64,000 bases of DNA from Stigmatella erecta (GCF_900111745.1 NZ_FOIJ01000007.1:62001-126000); one strand, 5' to 3'; shown: positions 27,498 through 36,344, numbered from the stretch's first letter. Notes: generated from the letters alone by a model not told the origin. Program-made: numbers and translations.

Positions 27498-28232
27498 CTA
27501 CTGGCGCCCGAACACCCGGAAGGTCACGGTGAAGCCCGTGAACGCCGGGCTCACCAGGTCGTTGACGGAGTTGAACGCGGAGATCTTGAATCCGGCGGTC
27601 GTCTTCGAGTGCGAGCCCGCAGACACGTTCTTGGTTGTCGCCGCGCTGATCTCCTGCTCCACGCCAGCGTCATACAGCGCGTTGGCCATGGGCGCGGCGA
27701 AGTCCACCTGGACGTGCGAGCCGGACACGGACACGCTGGCCACGTTAGCCCCATCGTTCAGCGTGGCGATGCCTCCCGACACGGTGATGGTGCCCCATGC
27801 TTTGCACGTCAGCTCCTTGACCAGCTTGTTGGAGAGCGGGACCGACGGCGCGGTGGTCGGCGCTTGGAGGAACACCAAGCCATCCTTCGTGCCGAGGGTA
27901 CCGTCTGCGGTGATGGCGCCGGAGCTGGCGATCTCCCCGTCTGCGGTGATGGGACCATCGGAGTTGATGAGTCCGACACCTCCGGGGAACGTCTGCTTCC
28001 CCTCCCACGCGTTCGGGACGTCCTTCCTCCCATACGCCTGGTCCAGCGCGTCGCCGAGCTGCGTGTCATCCCCCTTCACGAGCGTGATTCCCTCCCGCTC
28101 GATCACCGTGCAGATGCTCTCCTGAATCGCGTTCATGTGGTCCGCGTCGGCCACCGTGGCCTCCACGTCGTTGATTTCGTCCCCGTTCGTGTACTTCCCG
28201 GCGATGCTGCCTTCGCTGTCGATGCGGTGCAT
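27498..28232 (-). CDS. phage tail-fibre-like protein
   Basis: The 244-aa product has the phage receptor-binding/tail-fibre N-terminal pattern: MHRIDSEGSIAGKYTNGDEI, then VEATVADADHMNAIQESICTVIEREGITL, then a TQLGDALDQAYG-like segment. A Gly/Thr-rich repetitive middle and beta-rich end follow. The ATG at 28232 follows CAGGAG; the frame upstream is open to 28337 but looks non-coding. It lies after the capsid gene across a 266-bp gap that holds GC hairpins but no gene. Confidence 0.75.
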   Translation of the reverse strand: MHRIDSEGSIAGKYTNGDEINDVEATVADADHMNAIQESICTVIEREGITLVKGDDTQLGDALDQAYGRKDVPNAWEGKQTFPGGVGLINSDGPITADGEIASSGAITADGTLGTKDGLVFLQAPTTAPSVPLSNKLVKELTCKAWGTITVSGGIATLNDGANVASVSVSGSHVQVDFAAPMANALYDAGVEQEISAATTKNVSAGSHSKTTAGFKISAFNSVNDLVSPAFTGFTVTFRVFGRQ

Positions 28233-28459
28233 GTGCTTCTCCTGCAGGTTGACCCGGCGCGCCGGGATTGAAAGGTGCGGAGCGCCCAGCCGCCCGGGAG
28301 ACCACGCGGAGAAGGACGCGTTGGGCGACGGCGGCATGGGCTTGTTTTGTGCGGGCGCTCCGCGCGCCCCGTGTTGGGTGTCGCCCCGACAGGGGTTCAG
28401 CCCGCGAGGACTGCTTCACGGACTTGGAGCACCCGGGCTGCGATGCTCACGAAGCTTCT

Positions 28460-28478
28460 GGGGGCGGCTTGCGCCCCC
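28460..28478 (-). terminator. GC hairpin after the capsid gene
   Basis: A 7-bp perfect stem (GGGGGCG/CGCCCCC) with a 5-base loop lies about 20 bp past the capsid stop. No U-tract is present, so termination is uncertain. Confidence 0.35.
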
Positions 28479-28498
28479 GGTGATGGCGGCCACGGTGC

Positions 28499-30388
28499 TC
28501 ACTGGGTGATGGGCACCTTCACCAAAGACCGGAAGTCGAGCGCCTTGACGCCCACCACATGGCGGCACTTCCAGGAGGTGGCGTCCCGGATGAACGCGTC
28601 CTCACGCTCAATGTACGGGCCGCCCTCGTTCTCTGCCAGACGCGCAACCACCAAGCCGTCCACGGGCTTGCCCGGCGCGCTGGCGATGTAGAACGCGGTG
28701 CCGCCGAGCCGGTTCTCGATGATGGGCACCAGGCTGGACACCCAGGTGGGCTGGGCCGAGTCCAACCCGGCGGACTGGGGGCGGCTGCCGAGGGCGAGGA
28801 CGCGCTCCGCGGCGCCCTCCAACTCCGGGCCGCAGATCAGGAAGCGCGGGGCCGCAGAGAGCTGGCCACCGCCCAGCGCGGTCTGACGGCGCAGCAGGAG
28901 CCGGGCCGAGTCGAGCGAGGTGGCATCCAGTTGCCCGGCCACGGGCGCGATGTTCTTGTGATCCGCGTGGAAGAGGGCCTTCCCGTCCGCCATCGTAGGG
29001 CCCGCTCCGCCGTTCTCCGCGAAGAGACCATAGAGCAGGTCGGCCTCCTTTCGGCGCGCGACCTGGCCCAGCCCAGGCTGCACGCGGAGCCAAGCCCCCA
29101 GGTCGTCGTTGAGCAGGAGCTCCCAGCTCAGATGGATCGCCACGCCGTACTTCGAGACCCGGTAAGTCGCGGCGGCCTCGGACATGGGGCCGGACTTGTA
29201 CTCTCCCAGCTCGGAAACAGGCATCAGCTCGGGGACTGAGGAGAGCACCGGGCGCAACACGGGCCTGAAGTCGGGCACCGTGTCGGAGGAGGTCCACTCA
29301 CGGAAGGTGGCGGGCTCCTCCTCGTAACCAGCGCCGATGCTCTTGCGGATGGAGTTCTCCAGCAGAAGCGGGAAGTCACTGGTTGACATGGACCGCTGGA
29401 TCAGCCGCATCCCCACCAGCTCGGGGGCGCTCTTTCCGCCCGAGCGGGACAGCGCGGTGCGCGCCATCTCCAGCACGGACGTGCGGTGCAGGTCCCCCGC
29501 GGCGGCGTGCGGCTTCTTCACGGTAATGCCAGCGCGCATCACGAGAGCATCGCTGGCGGCCTCGATGAAGTCACCGTGGGCGCCGCGCTGACCGCGGATC
29601 TCGTAGTCGTGGGCCGGGGCGTATTCGTTGACCGGCGTCGCCTCGGAGCGCTGAACCAGCGCCTCCAGCACCTGGGCGCGGGCGGCCTCCAGCGCCGCTC
29701 CCGAGTTGATCAACTGCTCCGCCAGCGTCTCGGGCAGTTGGGCGCGGCGCACCAGCGTCGTGATATCGCCGCACCGCTGGCGCTCCAGGGCGCGGATCTC
29801 CTCGGGGGTCTCGTGCTGGGTCTTCTCGTTCGGCAGGGTCATGCGCGTTCCTTCATGGGTGGGGTTACTTCGGATGATGCTCTGTGGGTCCGCAGGGATT
29901 GCGACGGGGGAGATCTCCAGGGGCTCCCAATCGACGACACGAAAAACCGGAGGCTGCCCCTCGCCCTTCTCCGTCTGGATGGCCTTGTGAACCGAGTAGC
30001 CCACGCTCACGCTGCGCAGGATGCCCTGCCGGACCTTGTTCCACACCCGCTCCGACTCGTCGTCGTCGCGGGCGAAGCGCAGCACCGCGCGCCCCTCGCC
30101 GTTGGAGATCCACGCGCGCTCCACCACACCGACGTGGGCCGTCGGGCTGTAGACGTTGTGGCTGTTCAGCACGGGCGCGCGGCCCGAGGAGAGGCGCCCC
30201 ATGCGGACGTGCGCGGGGTCAAGGCTCAACTCCTCGAAGAACGGCCCATCCCAGCTGAAGCGCTTCACACGGTGGCCCGTGGCGAAGACGACTTCGACGG
30301 TGCGCGTGGCTTCATCCAGCGAAGACGGCACGAGTTCCGCGACAGCTGCGCGGGTGCCGACGCCGGGGGTGACTTTGGTTGCGTCCAT
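28499..30388 (-). CDS. fused prohead protease and major capsid protein
   Basis: The N-terminal ~170 residues match the HK97-type U35 prohead protease, with catalytic His in VLNSHN and Ser in LRSVSVGYSV. After an acidic linker with a likely delta-domain, the C-terminal ~300 residues match the Mu gpT-like/HK97-fold major head protein (for example TYRVSKYGVAIHLSWELLLNDDL and KALFHADHKN). The fusion, 629 aa, would make its own scaffold-protease and shell subunit. It is the only head gene I can identify in the element, with no portal or terminase next to it. Confidence 0.82.
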   Translation of the reverse strand: MDATKVTPGVGTRAAVAELVPSSLDEATRTVEVVFATGHRVKRFSWDGPFFEELSLDPAHVRMGRLSSGRAPVLNSHNVYSPTAHVGVVERAWISNGEGRAVLRFARDDDESERVWNKVRQGILRSVSVGYSVHKAIQTEKGEGQPPVFRVVDWEPLEISPVAIPADPQSIIRSNPTHEGTRMTLPNEKTQHETPEEIRALERQRCGDITTLVRRAQLPETLAEQLINSGAALEAARAQVLEALVQRSEATPVNEYAPAHDYEIRGQRGAHGDFIEAASDALVMRAGITVKKPHAAAGDLHRTSVLEMARTALSRSGGKSAPELVGMRLIQRSMSTSDFPLLLENSIRKSIGAGYEEEPATFREWTSSDTVPDFRPVLRPVLSSVPELMPVSELGEYKSGPMSEAAATYRVSKYGVAIHLSWELLLNDDLGAWLRVQPGLGQVARRKEADLLYGLFAENGGAGPTMADGKALFHADHKNIAPVAGQLDATSLDSARLLLRRQTALGGGQLSAAPRFLICGPELEGAAERVLALGSRPQSAGLDSAQPTWVSSLVPIIENRLGGTAFYIASAPGKPVDGLVVARLAENEGGPYIEREDAFIRDATSWKCRHVVGVKALDFRSLVKVPITQ

Positions 30389-30438
30389 GGCTCATAGAAG
30401 AACCATGGGCGCCTTTGAAGTCTCCAGTGGGCGGGACT

Positions 30439-30822
30439 TCAAACCTCGATGGGCGGTTCGTCCTCGTCCAGCTCCGGATCCAGCAGGGTGTGGAATTGCC
30501 TCCAGCTCGTCGGCATTTTCACGCCCGTGGCAACGGCATCCAGCACGGCAGCACGCACGCCGGTTGGATCCGGCGGCAGCGAGATGCGCCCCGGGCGGAG
30601 GGCGGAGGTAGTCTCCTGCGCAAGGCGTTGGGCCTTCGCATAGAGACTTCCGCTCATGAACCCCGCAGCGCGGCGCAGGTGTTGGTCCCGGACGGCGCGG
30701 CGGCCCGCGGCGGGGGCCAGTCGCACCAGCGCCGCTTCCAGCTCGGAGGCCAGGTCAGCGGTGATAACGCCCGTCTCCCGAGCAACGCGGAGGCGGACAA
30801 CCAAGTCAACGATCTTGGCCAT
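30439..30822 (-). CDS. hypothetical protein upstream of the capsid gene
   Basis: The 127-aa helical protein is rich in Arg and Ala, with a C-terminal segment PTSWRQFHTLLDPELDEDEPP. It lies 11 bp after the 166-aa gene and 50 bp before the capsid fusion, in one apparent operon. I do not recognise it. A packaging or head-size role is conceivable by position only. Confidence 0.6.
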   Translation of the reverse strand: MAKIVDLVVRLRVARETGVITADLASELEAALVRLAPAAGRRAVRDQHLRRAAGFMSGSLYAKAQRLAQETTSALRPGRISLPPDPTGVRAAVLDAVATGVKMPTSWRQFHTLLDPELDEDEPPIEV

Positions 30823-30833
30823 GGGGCGCTGAC

Positions 30834-31334
30834 CTAGTTGACCGCCTCGCGTCCCCCAGGGACGTGCTGGGCGGCAAGAACCGCGTCACGGATGGCGCGC
30901 TCGAGAAGCTTGACCACCTCTTCGTCCGTCCGCTCGTCGAAGGAAAGTTCCCGGGCTTTCTCGCACGCGAAGTCGCGGATGCGAGCGGCCTTCAACCCAT
31001 CAAGCGGGTGGAGACCGGAGCGGGTGATGACAGCCAGGTACTGAGCAGCGGCTGCCGTGAGGACGAACACGCGGCGGCATCGCGCGGCGCCCAGGAAGCG
31101 ATGCCCCACCACGATTCCCCGGGCCACGTCCAGGGACACGAGTCGGGTCAGCGCGGCCAAGGCTTCCGGCTCCATGTCGGGGGTGGCCGCAACCACGTCT
31201 GCCAGCTCCGCGGACACCTCCTGGATGAACCTCTCTTCGTGGGCCTGTCGCAGTTCTGGCCAGCCGCGGGCCTTGTGGACGCCACGCACGTAGACCAGCG
31301 ATTCTGCAGCAAGCTTCTCCATGGTGTTCTCCAT
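30834..31334 (-). CDS. hypothetical protein, first gene of the capsid operon
   Basis: The 166-aa protein is mostly helical and acidic overall, starting MENTMEKLAAESLVYVRG. The ATG at 31334 has GGGAG 7 bp upstream. It is the first gene after the non-coding region with repeated GTTAACCA sites, so it may be under their control. No family recognised. Confidence 0.6.
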   Translation of the reverse strand: MENTMEKLAAESLVYVRGVHKARGWPELRQAHEERFIQEVSAELADVVAATPDMEPEALAALTRLVSLDVARGIVVGHRFLGAARCRRVFVLTAAAAQYLAVITRSGLHPLDGLKAARIRDFACEKARELSFDERTDEEVVKLLERAIRDAVLAAQHVPGGREAVN

Positions 31335-31407
31335 GTCCTGTCTCCCTCACGTCAGAAGTGACGTGTTTCATTCACACTCTCATGATCGGCCGGGGCGTCA
31401 ATGATGG

Positions 31408-31502
31408 CCTGTTAACCAGAGTGACCACACGTGTCAGCGCGCAGGCTCTTGAAACTGCTACGGATTCACCCCGAGCGACCACCTGTTAACCAAAGTGACA
31501 AC
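31408..31502. repeat. two operator-like direct repeats
   Basis: CCTGTTAACCA(G/A)AGTGAC occurs at 31408 and again at 31482, 74 bp apart, about 75-170 bp upstream of the capsid-operon start. The copies differ at one position within the core. They could bind the element's repressor or an initiator. Confidence 0.6.
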
Positions 31503-31621
31503 CCCTCCCAGGATTTTTCCCCAGGGTAATCCTGCGATTCTTCGCACCCTCAGGTGGCTGGGTGTGGGGAAGAACCTACAGGCATGGGGGTGGGGGCACA
31601 TGCGCGACAAGGCTAGCCGCG

Positions 31622-31754
31622 CTTCACACCCTTCACGCTGGACACCCCACTTTCCAAATACCCCTGGGGCTAGGTGATGCTCATTTTCATGGCGCCTGCC
31701 TGTATCTCTATCCCCCTATCTAAATCCCACCCAGAAGGTGTGAAGGGTGTGAAG
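31622..31754. other. candidate replication origin: 15-bp inverted repeat with GTGTGAAG iterons
   Basis: CTTCACACCCTTCAC at 31622-31636 has its exact reverse complement at 31740-31754, where GGTGTGAAG is tandem. The ~100 bp between is the most AT-rich stretch of the area. It lies just after the primase/VapE gene, the place of satellite origins in related systems. The 31335-31811 gap holds no gene. Confidence 0.5.
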
Positions 31755-31811
31755 GTGGGGAGGAATCTAAGAGCAATAAGGGGTTAGGAGCTTCCCACCC
31801 CCGGGACACCT

Positions 31812-34115
31812 TTACACCGCAGGCCGCTCCCACACCCGCTGCTTACGCCCATCAGCCCACACGTCCCGCTTGTGCCAACCGAGACAAGCAAGGATTGCTG
31901 CGGCGCGCATCTCCGCGTGTTTGTCCTGCCGGTGCCTCTCAAGACCCAGGGCGCCCGACAGAACGTCAGGGACACGCACGGTGGCCGCTTGGGGGACCGT
32001 CTCGGCAAGGAACTGAGCAATGTGGGTCTCCCAGGGATCACCCGGGCGCCGCTTCTCCTGCTCCTGCCTGGCTTCTGTCTCGGGCACCTCGTGCCAGCTC
32101 TCCCCGGCTTCGACGCGCGCGAGGGCTTCGGCAAAGAGCTGGAGCCGGTTGGCCCGAATGTATTCCACGTCCGCCCGGACGCACGCGACAGGCCAAAAGC
32201 GCCGGGCGCCAGTCTCGTCTCGAGCCCAGTCGCTTCGGTTCGTGGTCCCGGCGAACACCCCGCGGCGCGGGTAGTCCTTGCTCGTGCGTGCGTAGGGCGC
32301 GCGGTACCTGTCCGTGGCGCAGCTCAGCACCCGCTTGACCGCAGCCACGTCCGCCCGGCTGAAGCTGTCCATCTCGCCCACCTCCACGAGGAGCTTCCCT
32401 TGCAGCAGCATGAAGAAATCCTTCGTACTGGGACTCTCCGACGCCTCCGCGAAGAAGTGCGCCGTGACGATCTCTTGCAGGCTCGTGCTCTTGCGGATGC
32501 CCTGGGCTCCCTCCAAGACAACCATGGTGTCCAGCTTGCAACCGGGGCGGGTAGCGCGGGCTACGAGCCCCTTCCAGAAGTTGGCGCTCACAGCCCGCGT
32601 GTATGCGCTGTCCGGCGTCCCGTAGACGCGCGACAGGAAGCCATCCAGGCGGGGCGTGCAGTCCCAGACGAGCCCGACGAAGGCTTCCTTCACTACGTCT
32701 CTAGACCGAGCCTGCGCGTAGTGCTCCACCGCCTGCCTCACGGTCTGCTGGGTCATCTTCGCCAGCCCCAGCGAGGCTTGCATGTGCCGCATCAACTCCA
32801 GGTCGTCCGCGTCGGACCATTCCCGCCCATCGAACATGATGCGCTGGCTGAACTCCTCGAAGTAGATTGGCTTCTTCTCGTGCTCCAGCACTCGCACGGC
32901 GTTGTCCATGTTGGAGTGCGCAGCTCCCCCCGGACCCAGCATCAATCCGTAAGCCGTCAAGCTCGCCGCCTCCGTGGATACGACACGAGGCACCGCAGGC
33001 TTCACGGGGCGCGGCAGGCCCAGGGCCTTGACGCCCAACCCCGTGGCGCCCGCGAGCTCCTTCTGGATGATGGCGTGCTTCGTGGGGTCGCCGGAGATGG
33101 CGGCCAGGGGGCGGATGGACTCCACAAGTTGCTGCATGCCCTCGTCGGTGTGGGGCCCTGCGGCGCGCCAGTCCTCGATGCGCTTCCGCGCAGCCGCAAC
33201 GGCGTCCATGGACCTTCGGCACCCGTACTCGGCCTTGCCGTACTTGGCGCCCCGGCGGAGCCGCTCGCGCAGTCCCTCCGGGCCAGAGATTTCCGTGTCC
33301 CAGGGGGTGGGGTTGCTCTCGTTCCACTCGCACAGGAGAGGCCAGGCTTCCTCCTCGCTCAGGGCGAAGTCGTGCGTGAGGATGGCCGCCGCCTGGATGG
33401 TGTGCTGCCCCCCACCCTCCCCGTTCTCTCGCGCGGGCGCCGGACCGTGCTCTTCCAGCGCCTCCCGCGCGGACTGCAGGACAGCAGGCGAGGCCGGCGG
33501 GAAGTAGCCCCGTGCAGTCGCGCCCTGTGCAGCAGAGGTGCTCCGCGCGGACGGACGCCGAAGGAGGCTGAGCAGCCACGCGGGCGCCTCGGCAACGTCT
33601 GTGTCCCAGGGCGAGTTGACCCAGGCGTACTGCCCCTTGGCAGACCGCGACGGGGCCACCACAATCTGGCCTCCGTTGCCGCGCGTGTCGAGGCCGGGGC
33701 CCAGGCGCCCCGCAGTGTTCGTGAGCTCCACACCCTCGGGCATCAGGAAGAGGTAGTGCGCGCCCCCAGAGCCTGTGCGCTGCTGCACCGTGCGTGGCAG
33801 CTTCCCGTGTTCGGCCTCCAGGCGCGCGAGCGACTCGAAGCCCCCCTTGTCCGGGTCCACGTCCAGGGCGAAGAACCCGGAGACTTCTCCGGTGGCGATA
33901 CCGATGTTCCCGGTAGGCCACGCGGCCTGCCACTCGGCAACGCGTTGCAAGTCCTCGGTGGCCTGGGCGACCCAGTCGTTCAGCCGGGGGTGCTTGGCCG
34001 CGCTCTTGCCACAGGCGGGGCCCTTCGCGCAGCTGCAGGCGCCGTCGGAGCGCAGGGAGTGGATGGGCACCACGGCCCAGCCCAGGCGCTCGGCGTACAG
34101 GGAAGCCGACTCCAT
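31812..34115 (-). CDS. primase-polymerase / VapE-type helicase fusion
   Basis: This 767-aa replication protein has an N-terminal bifunctional primase-polymerase (AEP) domain (about 5-190) with the acidic LDVDPDKGG motif and later GSGGAHYLF and GNGGQIVVAPS blocks. A C-terminal VirE/VapE-like P-loop ATPase (about 440-690) follows, with EGAQGIRKST as Walker A and VEVGEMDSF as the Walker B region. This combination is typical of autonomously replicating phage satellites and islands. Its start overlaps the excisionase-like stop (TGATG), so the two are translationally coupled. Confidence 0.85.
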   Translation of the reverse strand: MESASLYAERLGWAVVPIHSLRSDGACSCAKGPACGKSAAKHPRLNDWVAQATEDLQRVAEWQAAWPTGNIGIATGEVSGFFALDVDPDKGGFESLARLEAEHGKLPRTVQQRTGSGGAHYLFLMPEGVELTNTAGRLGPGLDTRGNGGQIVVAPSRSAKGQYAWVNSPWDTDVAEAPAWLLSLLRRPSARSTSAAQGATARGYFPPASPAVLQSAREALEEHGPAPARENGEGGGQHTIQAAAILTHDFALSEEEAWPLLCEWNESNPTPWDTEISGPEGLRERLRRGAKYGKAEYGCRRSMDAVAAARKRIEDWRAAGPHTDEGMQQLVESIRPLAAISGDPTKHAIIQKELAGATGLGVKALGLPRPVKPAVPRVVSTEAASLTAYGLMLGPGGAAHSNMDNAVRVLEHEKKPIYFEEFSQRIMFDGREWSDADDLELMRHMQASLGLAKMTQQTVRQAVEHYAQARSRDVVKEAFVGLVWDCTPRLDGFLSRVYGTPDSAYTRAVSANFWKGLVARATRPGCKLDTMVVLEGAQGIRKSTSLQEIVTAHFFAEASESPSTKDFFMLLQGKLLVEVGEMDSFSRADVAAVKRVLSCATDRYRAPYARTSKDYPRRGVFAGTTNRSDWARDETGARRFWPVACVRADVEYIRANRLQLFAEALARVEAGESWHEVPETEARQEQEKRRPGDPWETHIAQFLAETVPQAATVRVPDVLSGALGLERHRQDKHAEMRAAAILACLGWHKRDVWADGRKQRVWERPAV

Positions 34116-34363
34116 CAGGACACACCGAGATCTAGATCCGCGATGGAGCCACCGGCACGCTGTCTTTGCGGCTTCACCTTCGGCGCACGAACCTCACCAT
34201 TCCGAGCAAGCTCTTCGAGTTGCGCGCGGGGGATATACTGCCGCCCAAGCAACGTCACCGGGCGGAGAAGGCCGCGACGGATGAACTCGTGAAGCGTTTT
34301 GTTCCGCCCGACGCCAAGCGCTCGCGCCGCCTTCCTGAAACTACAGAGGAGTGGCTCGCTCAC
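34115..34363 (-). CDS. excisionase-like HTH protein
   Basis: The 82-aa protein has a MerR/Xis-type helix-turn-helix: SFRKAARALGVGRNKTLHEFIRRGLLRPV, then the winged strand GRQYIPRAQLEELAR. Such proteins act as excisionases or as small regulators in prophages and satellites. It overlaps the HTH gene before it by 4 bp and the primase gene after it by 1 bp. Confidence 0.75.
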   Translation of the reverse strand: MSEPLLCSFRKAARALGVGRNKTLHEFIRRGLLRPVTLLGRQYIPRAQLEELARNGEVRAPKVKPQRQRAGGSIADLDLGVS

Positions 34364-34602
34364 GGCTGCCTCCGAATAGAGGCGGCTTGCGACAAGCCGA
34401 GACGAACGAGTGCAATAGTGCCGGGATATACGCCGAGCCCACTGAGCGCGCGTGCAAAAGCGCCCCGGCTCAGGCCGATGTGCGACCGCACCTTGGCCTC
34501 CCCATGCTCCTTCACCAGATCGGCAAGGGGGCGTCGAAGTTCTTCAGGGAGGGGCGAGGAGCCGCGCGATGCTCTCGAGGTGATTGATGTCCCATGGACC
34601 AT
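34360..34602 (-). CDS. small HTH regulator
   Basis: The 80-aa protein has a predicted HTH in the segment VRSHIGLSRGAFARALSGLGV followed by GTIALVRLGL, a pattern seen in small phage-type regulators. It begins at ATG 34602 and overlaps the excisionase-like gene (ATGA). It is a candidate for the factor that binds the repeated sites at 31408 and 31482; this link is inference. Confidence 0.6.
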   Translation of the reverse strand: MVHGTSITSRASRGSSPLPEELRRPLADLVKEHGEAKVRSHIGLSRGAFARALSGLGVYPGTIALVRLGLSQAASIRRQP

Positions 34603-34670
34603 GCGTATTGGGTCTCATGGTTCGGCTCGACGTGCTCACCCGCCAAATCGCAGCTTTTGGCGGGGCCCGC

Positions 34671-35225
34671 TCAACTTTCATCCTCTCGGAGAATCTCGTC
34701 GACCTTAACCTGGTGGGCGTTCATCGCCGGCAGACGCTCCTCGTACCAGCGCCGCGCCTCACGCTCCGAGCAGCTTCGGCCCCCTTGAGTTGCCCACTTG
34801 CTCACGATCTCGAACACAGTAGGAGTGCCGTTGCTGTTCAGCTTCGTCGGACCTTCTTTGGCCCGCACAGCCCGAAACACAGCCCAGGCAACTTGGTCCT
34901 TGAATGCCTCACCTTGCAGACGGGCATGCATGTCGTCTGCGTCGTCGGGCTGTCTTCCGCGTCCGGCGGCCACTCGAAGCAACTCACCAGCGCGCGCGGG
35001 CTCGTCACAGATAGCCTCAAGCCTCGTGGCGAGCCACGTCCTGAGCGTCTCCGGCAGAGGTTGTTTGCCCCGAAGACACCGCGAGGCCAAGTAAGCCAAG
35101 CGGCGCCCAGCGTCAGTGTTCCCTTCATCCGCAAGCCGGATCATCTTCTCGATATTCTTTTCACCGGCGACAGACCAAGGGGGCGGCTCGGCGCTAGGAA
35201 TCCTGCTCTTGCGCTCGGTGCTCAC
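34671..35225 (-). CDS. hypothetical protein coupled to the integrase
   Basis: The 184-aa protein starts at a GTG (35225) that overlaps the integrase stop by 4 bp (GTGA), which decides the start although the frame is open much further upstream. It is helical and charged, with no recognised domain. Tight coupling to int suggests an accessory role in integration or regulation, but that is only positional evidence. Confidence 0.6.
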   Translation of the reverse strand: MSTERKSRIPSAEPPPWSVAGEKNIEKMIRLADEGNTDAGRRLAYLASRCLRGKQPLPETLRTWLATRLEAICDEPARAGELLRVAAGRGRQPDDADDMHARLQGEAFKDQVAWAVFRAVRAKEGPTKLNSNGTPTVFEIVSKWATQGGRSCSEREARRWYEERLPAMNAHQVKVDEILREDES

Positions 35226-36253
35226 GCTGCACTCTCCGCCTTCTGCTTCGGCTCCATGTCCGCCAGCGTCGGGACCTTCGCCGGTACGGCATGCGTGGCG
35301 TAAAAGCGTTTGGTGGTAGCCGAGCTCTTGTGTCCCAGGAACGCCGCCACACTCGCCGGGTCCGCCCCCGCATTGATTGCCCACGTGGCGACGGAATGCC
35401 TCAAGAATCCGGGGTTGAACGTCGCACCGACCCCCTTGAGTGCATCCCGGAACCGGAAGTAGTCCACCCCGCCGCGGTCCCGAAGCCTCTTCGCTGCTGC
35501 GGCGACAGCCGGACTGACCTGCGTCCGGAGCGGAGCTCCACCCTTCGTCTGCGGGCACACCAAGACGGGCGCCCCGCTCAGGGGGTGCGCCTCGATGTCG
35601 CCCGTCTTGGCGAATCGCTCCAGCTCTGTGACGTGCCAGCCGGTACCACCAAGCACCTCGAGCGCGTCGCGAGGCCATCCCTCAAGCGCGGTCAACGCGC
35701 GCTCGTACTCCTCGCGACCAATCGCCTTGATCTTCTCCAGCTGCTTCGGCTGGGCCTGGGGCACCTTCACCTGGCCGAAGGTCGGATCTTCCGCCGTGGT
35801 GATGAGATGCCGCTCGGTGCGCAGCCACGCATAGAACGTCTTGAGCGTGGCGATCAGCTGCTTACGGCCCGTCGCTCCATCGAGCTCCGTCAGGATGCGC
35901 GAGGTCTTCAGCGTGCGGAGGTCCACGCCTGACAGGCGACCCTCCCACCAGGCGAGCGCCCGCTGCTGGTCCTTCACCCACTTTACCGTGTTGCCCTTCT
36001 CGTCCCGGCTCCAGAAAAGGAACGCTCTACCGAGCTCTTGGTCGAGCAGAAGAGCGCCTCGTGGGGCCTCTCCCTCTGGCTTATACCCCTCGGGGCTGAC
36101 CTGGAACCTCACCAGGTGCTCGTTGGCGGCCCGGCTTGAGGTCGCCCGGGTGCTCACCTCGTAGAGCTTGCCGCAGACCCGCTTGTAGATGACGAAAACC
36201 CCGGCGGGCGTGATGTACCCGCCGTCCCAGCGGCGCGACCTATCTGACGGCAC
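35222..36253 (-). CDS. int: tyrosine-family integrase of the element
   Basis: The 343-aa protein has an N-terminal arm-binding region, a core-binding SAM-like domain around residues 90-170, and a catalytic domain with LGHKSSATTKRFY (His and Tyr nucleophile) and FLRHSVAT (box II Arg). The box I Arg appears to be His (GTGWHVTEL), and the box II His is not in its usual place (FNPGFLRH). It starts at GTG 36253, less than 100 bp from attR, with possible Int arm sites upstream. It integrates into tRNA-Leu(UAA). Confidence 0.85.
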   Translation of the reverse strand: MPSDRSRRWDGGYITPAGVFVIYKRVCGKLYEVSTRATSSRAANEHLVRFQVSPEGYKPEGEAPRGALLLDQELGRAFLFWSRDEKGNTVKWVKDQQRALAWWEGRLSGVDLRTLKTSRILTELDGATGRKQLIATLKTFYAWLRTERHLITTAEDPTFGQVKVPQAQPKQLEKIKAIGREEYERALTALEGWPRDALEVLGGTGWHVTELERFAKTGDIEAHPLSGAPVLVCPQTKGGAPLRTQVSPAVAAAAKRLRDRGGVDYFRFRDALKGVGATFNPGFLRHSVATWAINAGADPASVAAFLGHKSSATTKRFYATHAVPAKVPTLADMEPKQKAESAA

Positions 36254-36262
36254 CAGTTGGCT

Positions 36263-36318
36263 CCTACTGGTCCGCGATGACCAGTAGGGAAACAGTAGGG
36301 GAAGAGGGCCTACTTTGG
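36263..36318. promoter_or_regulatory. right arm-type sites and int promoter palindrome
   Basis: A perfect 10-bp inverted repeat (36263-36272 and 36279-36288, 6-bp spacer) sits just upstream of int. GTAGGGA-type repeats lie at 36284 and 36295, 11 bp apart, and CCTACTTTGG at 36309 is the inverted copy of the left-end CCAAAGTAGG. Confidence 0.5.
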
Positions 36319-36344
36319 CAACGTTCCCTCTGGAGAGCAGCCGC

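Noticed and set aside
31872-34292. Long plus-strand frame opposite the primase gene
   Set aside because: Same composition-driven antisense frame; the minus-strand product has clear primase and VapE motifs.
34671-35678. 335-codon version of the gene next to int
   Set aside because: The extra N-terminal part lies antisense-like within the int coding region and is low quality; the GTG overlapping the int stop is better.
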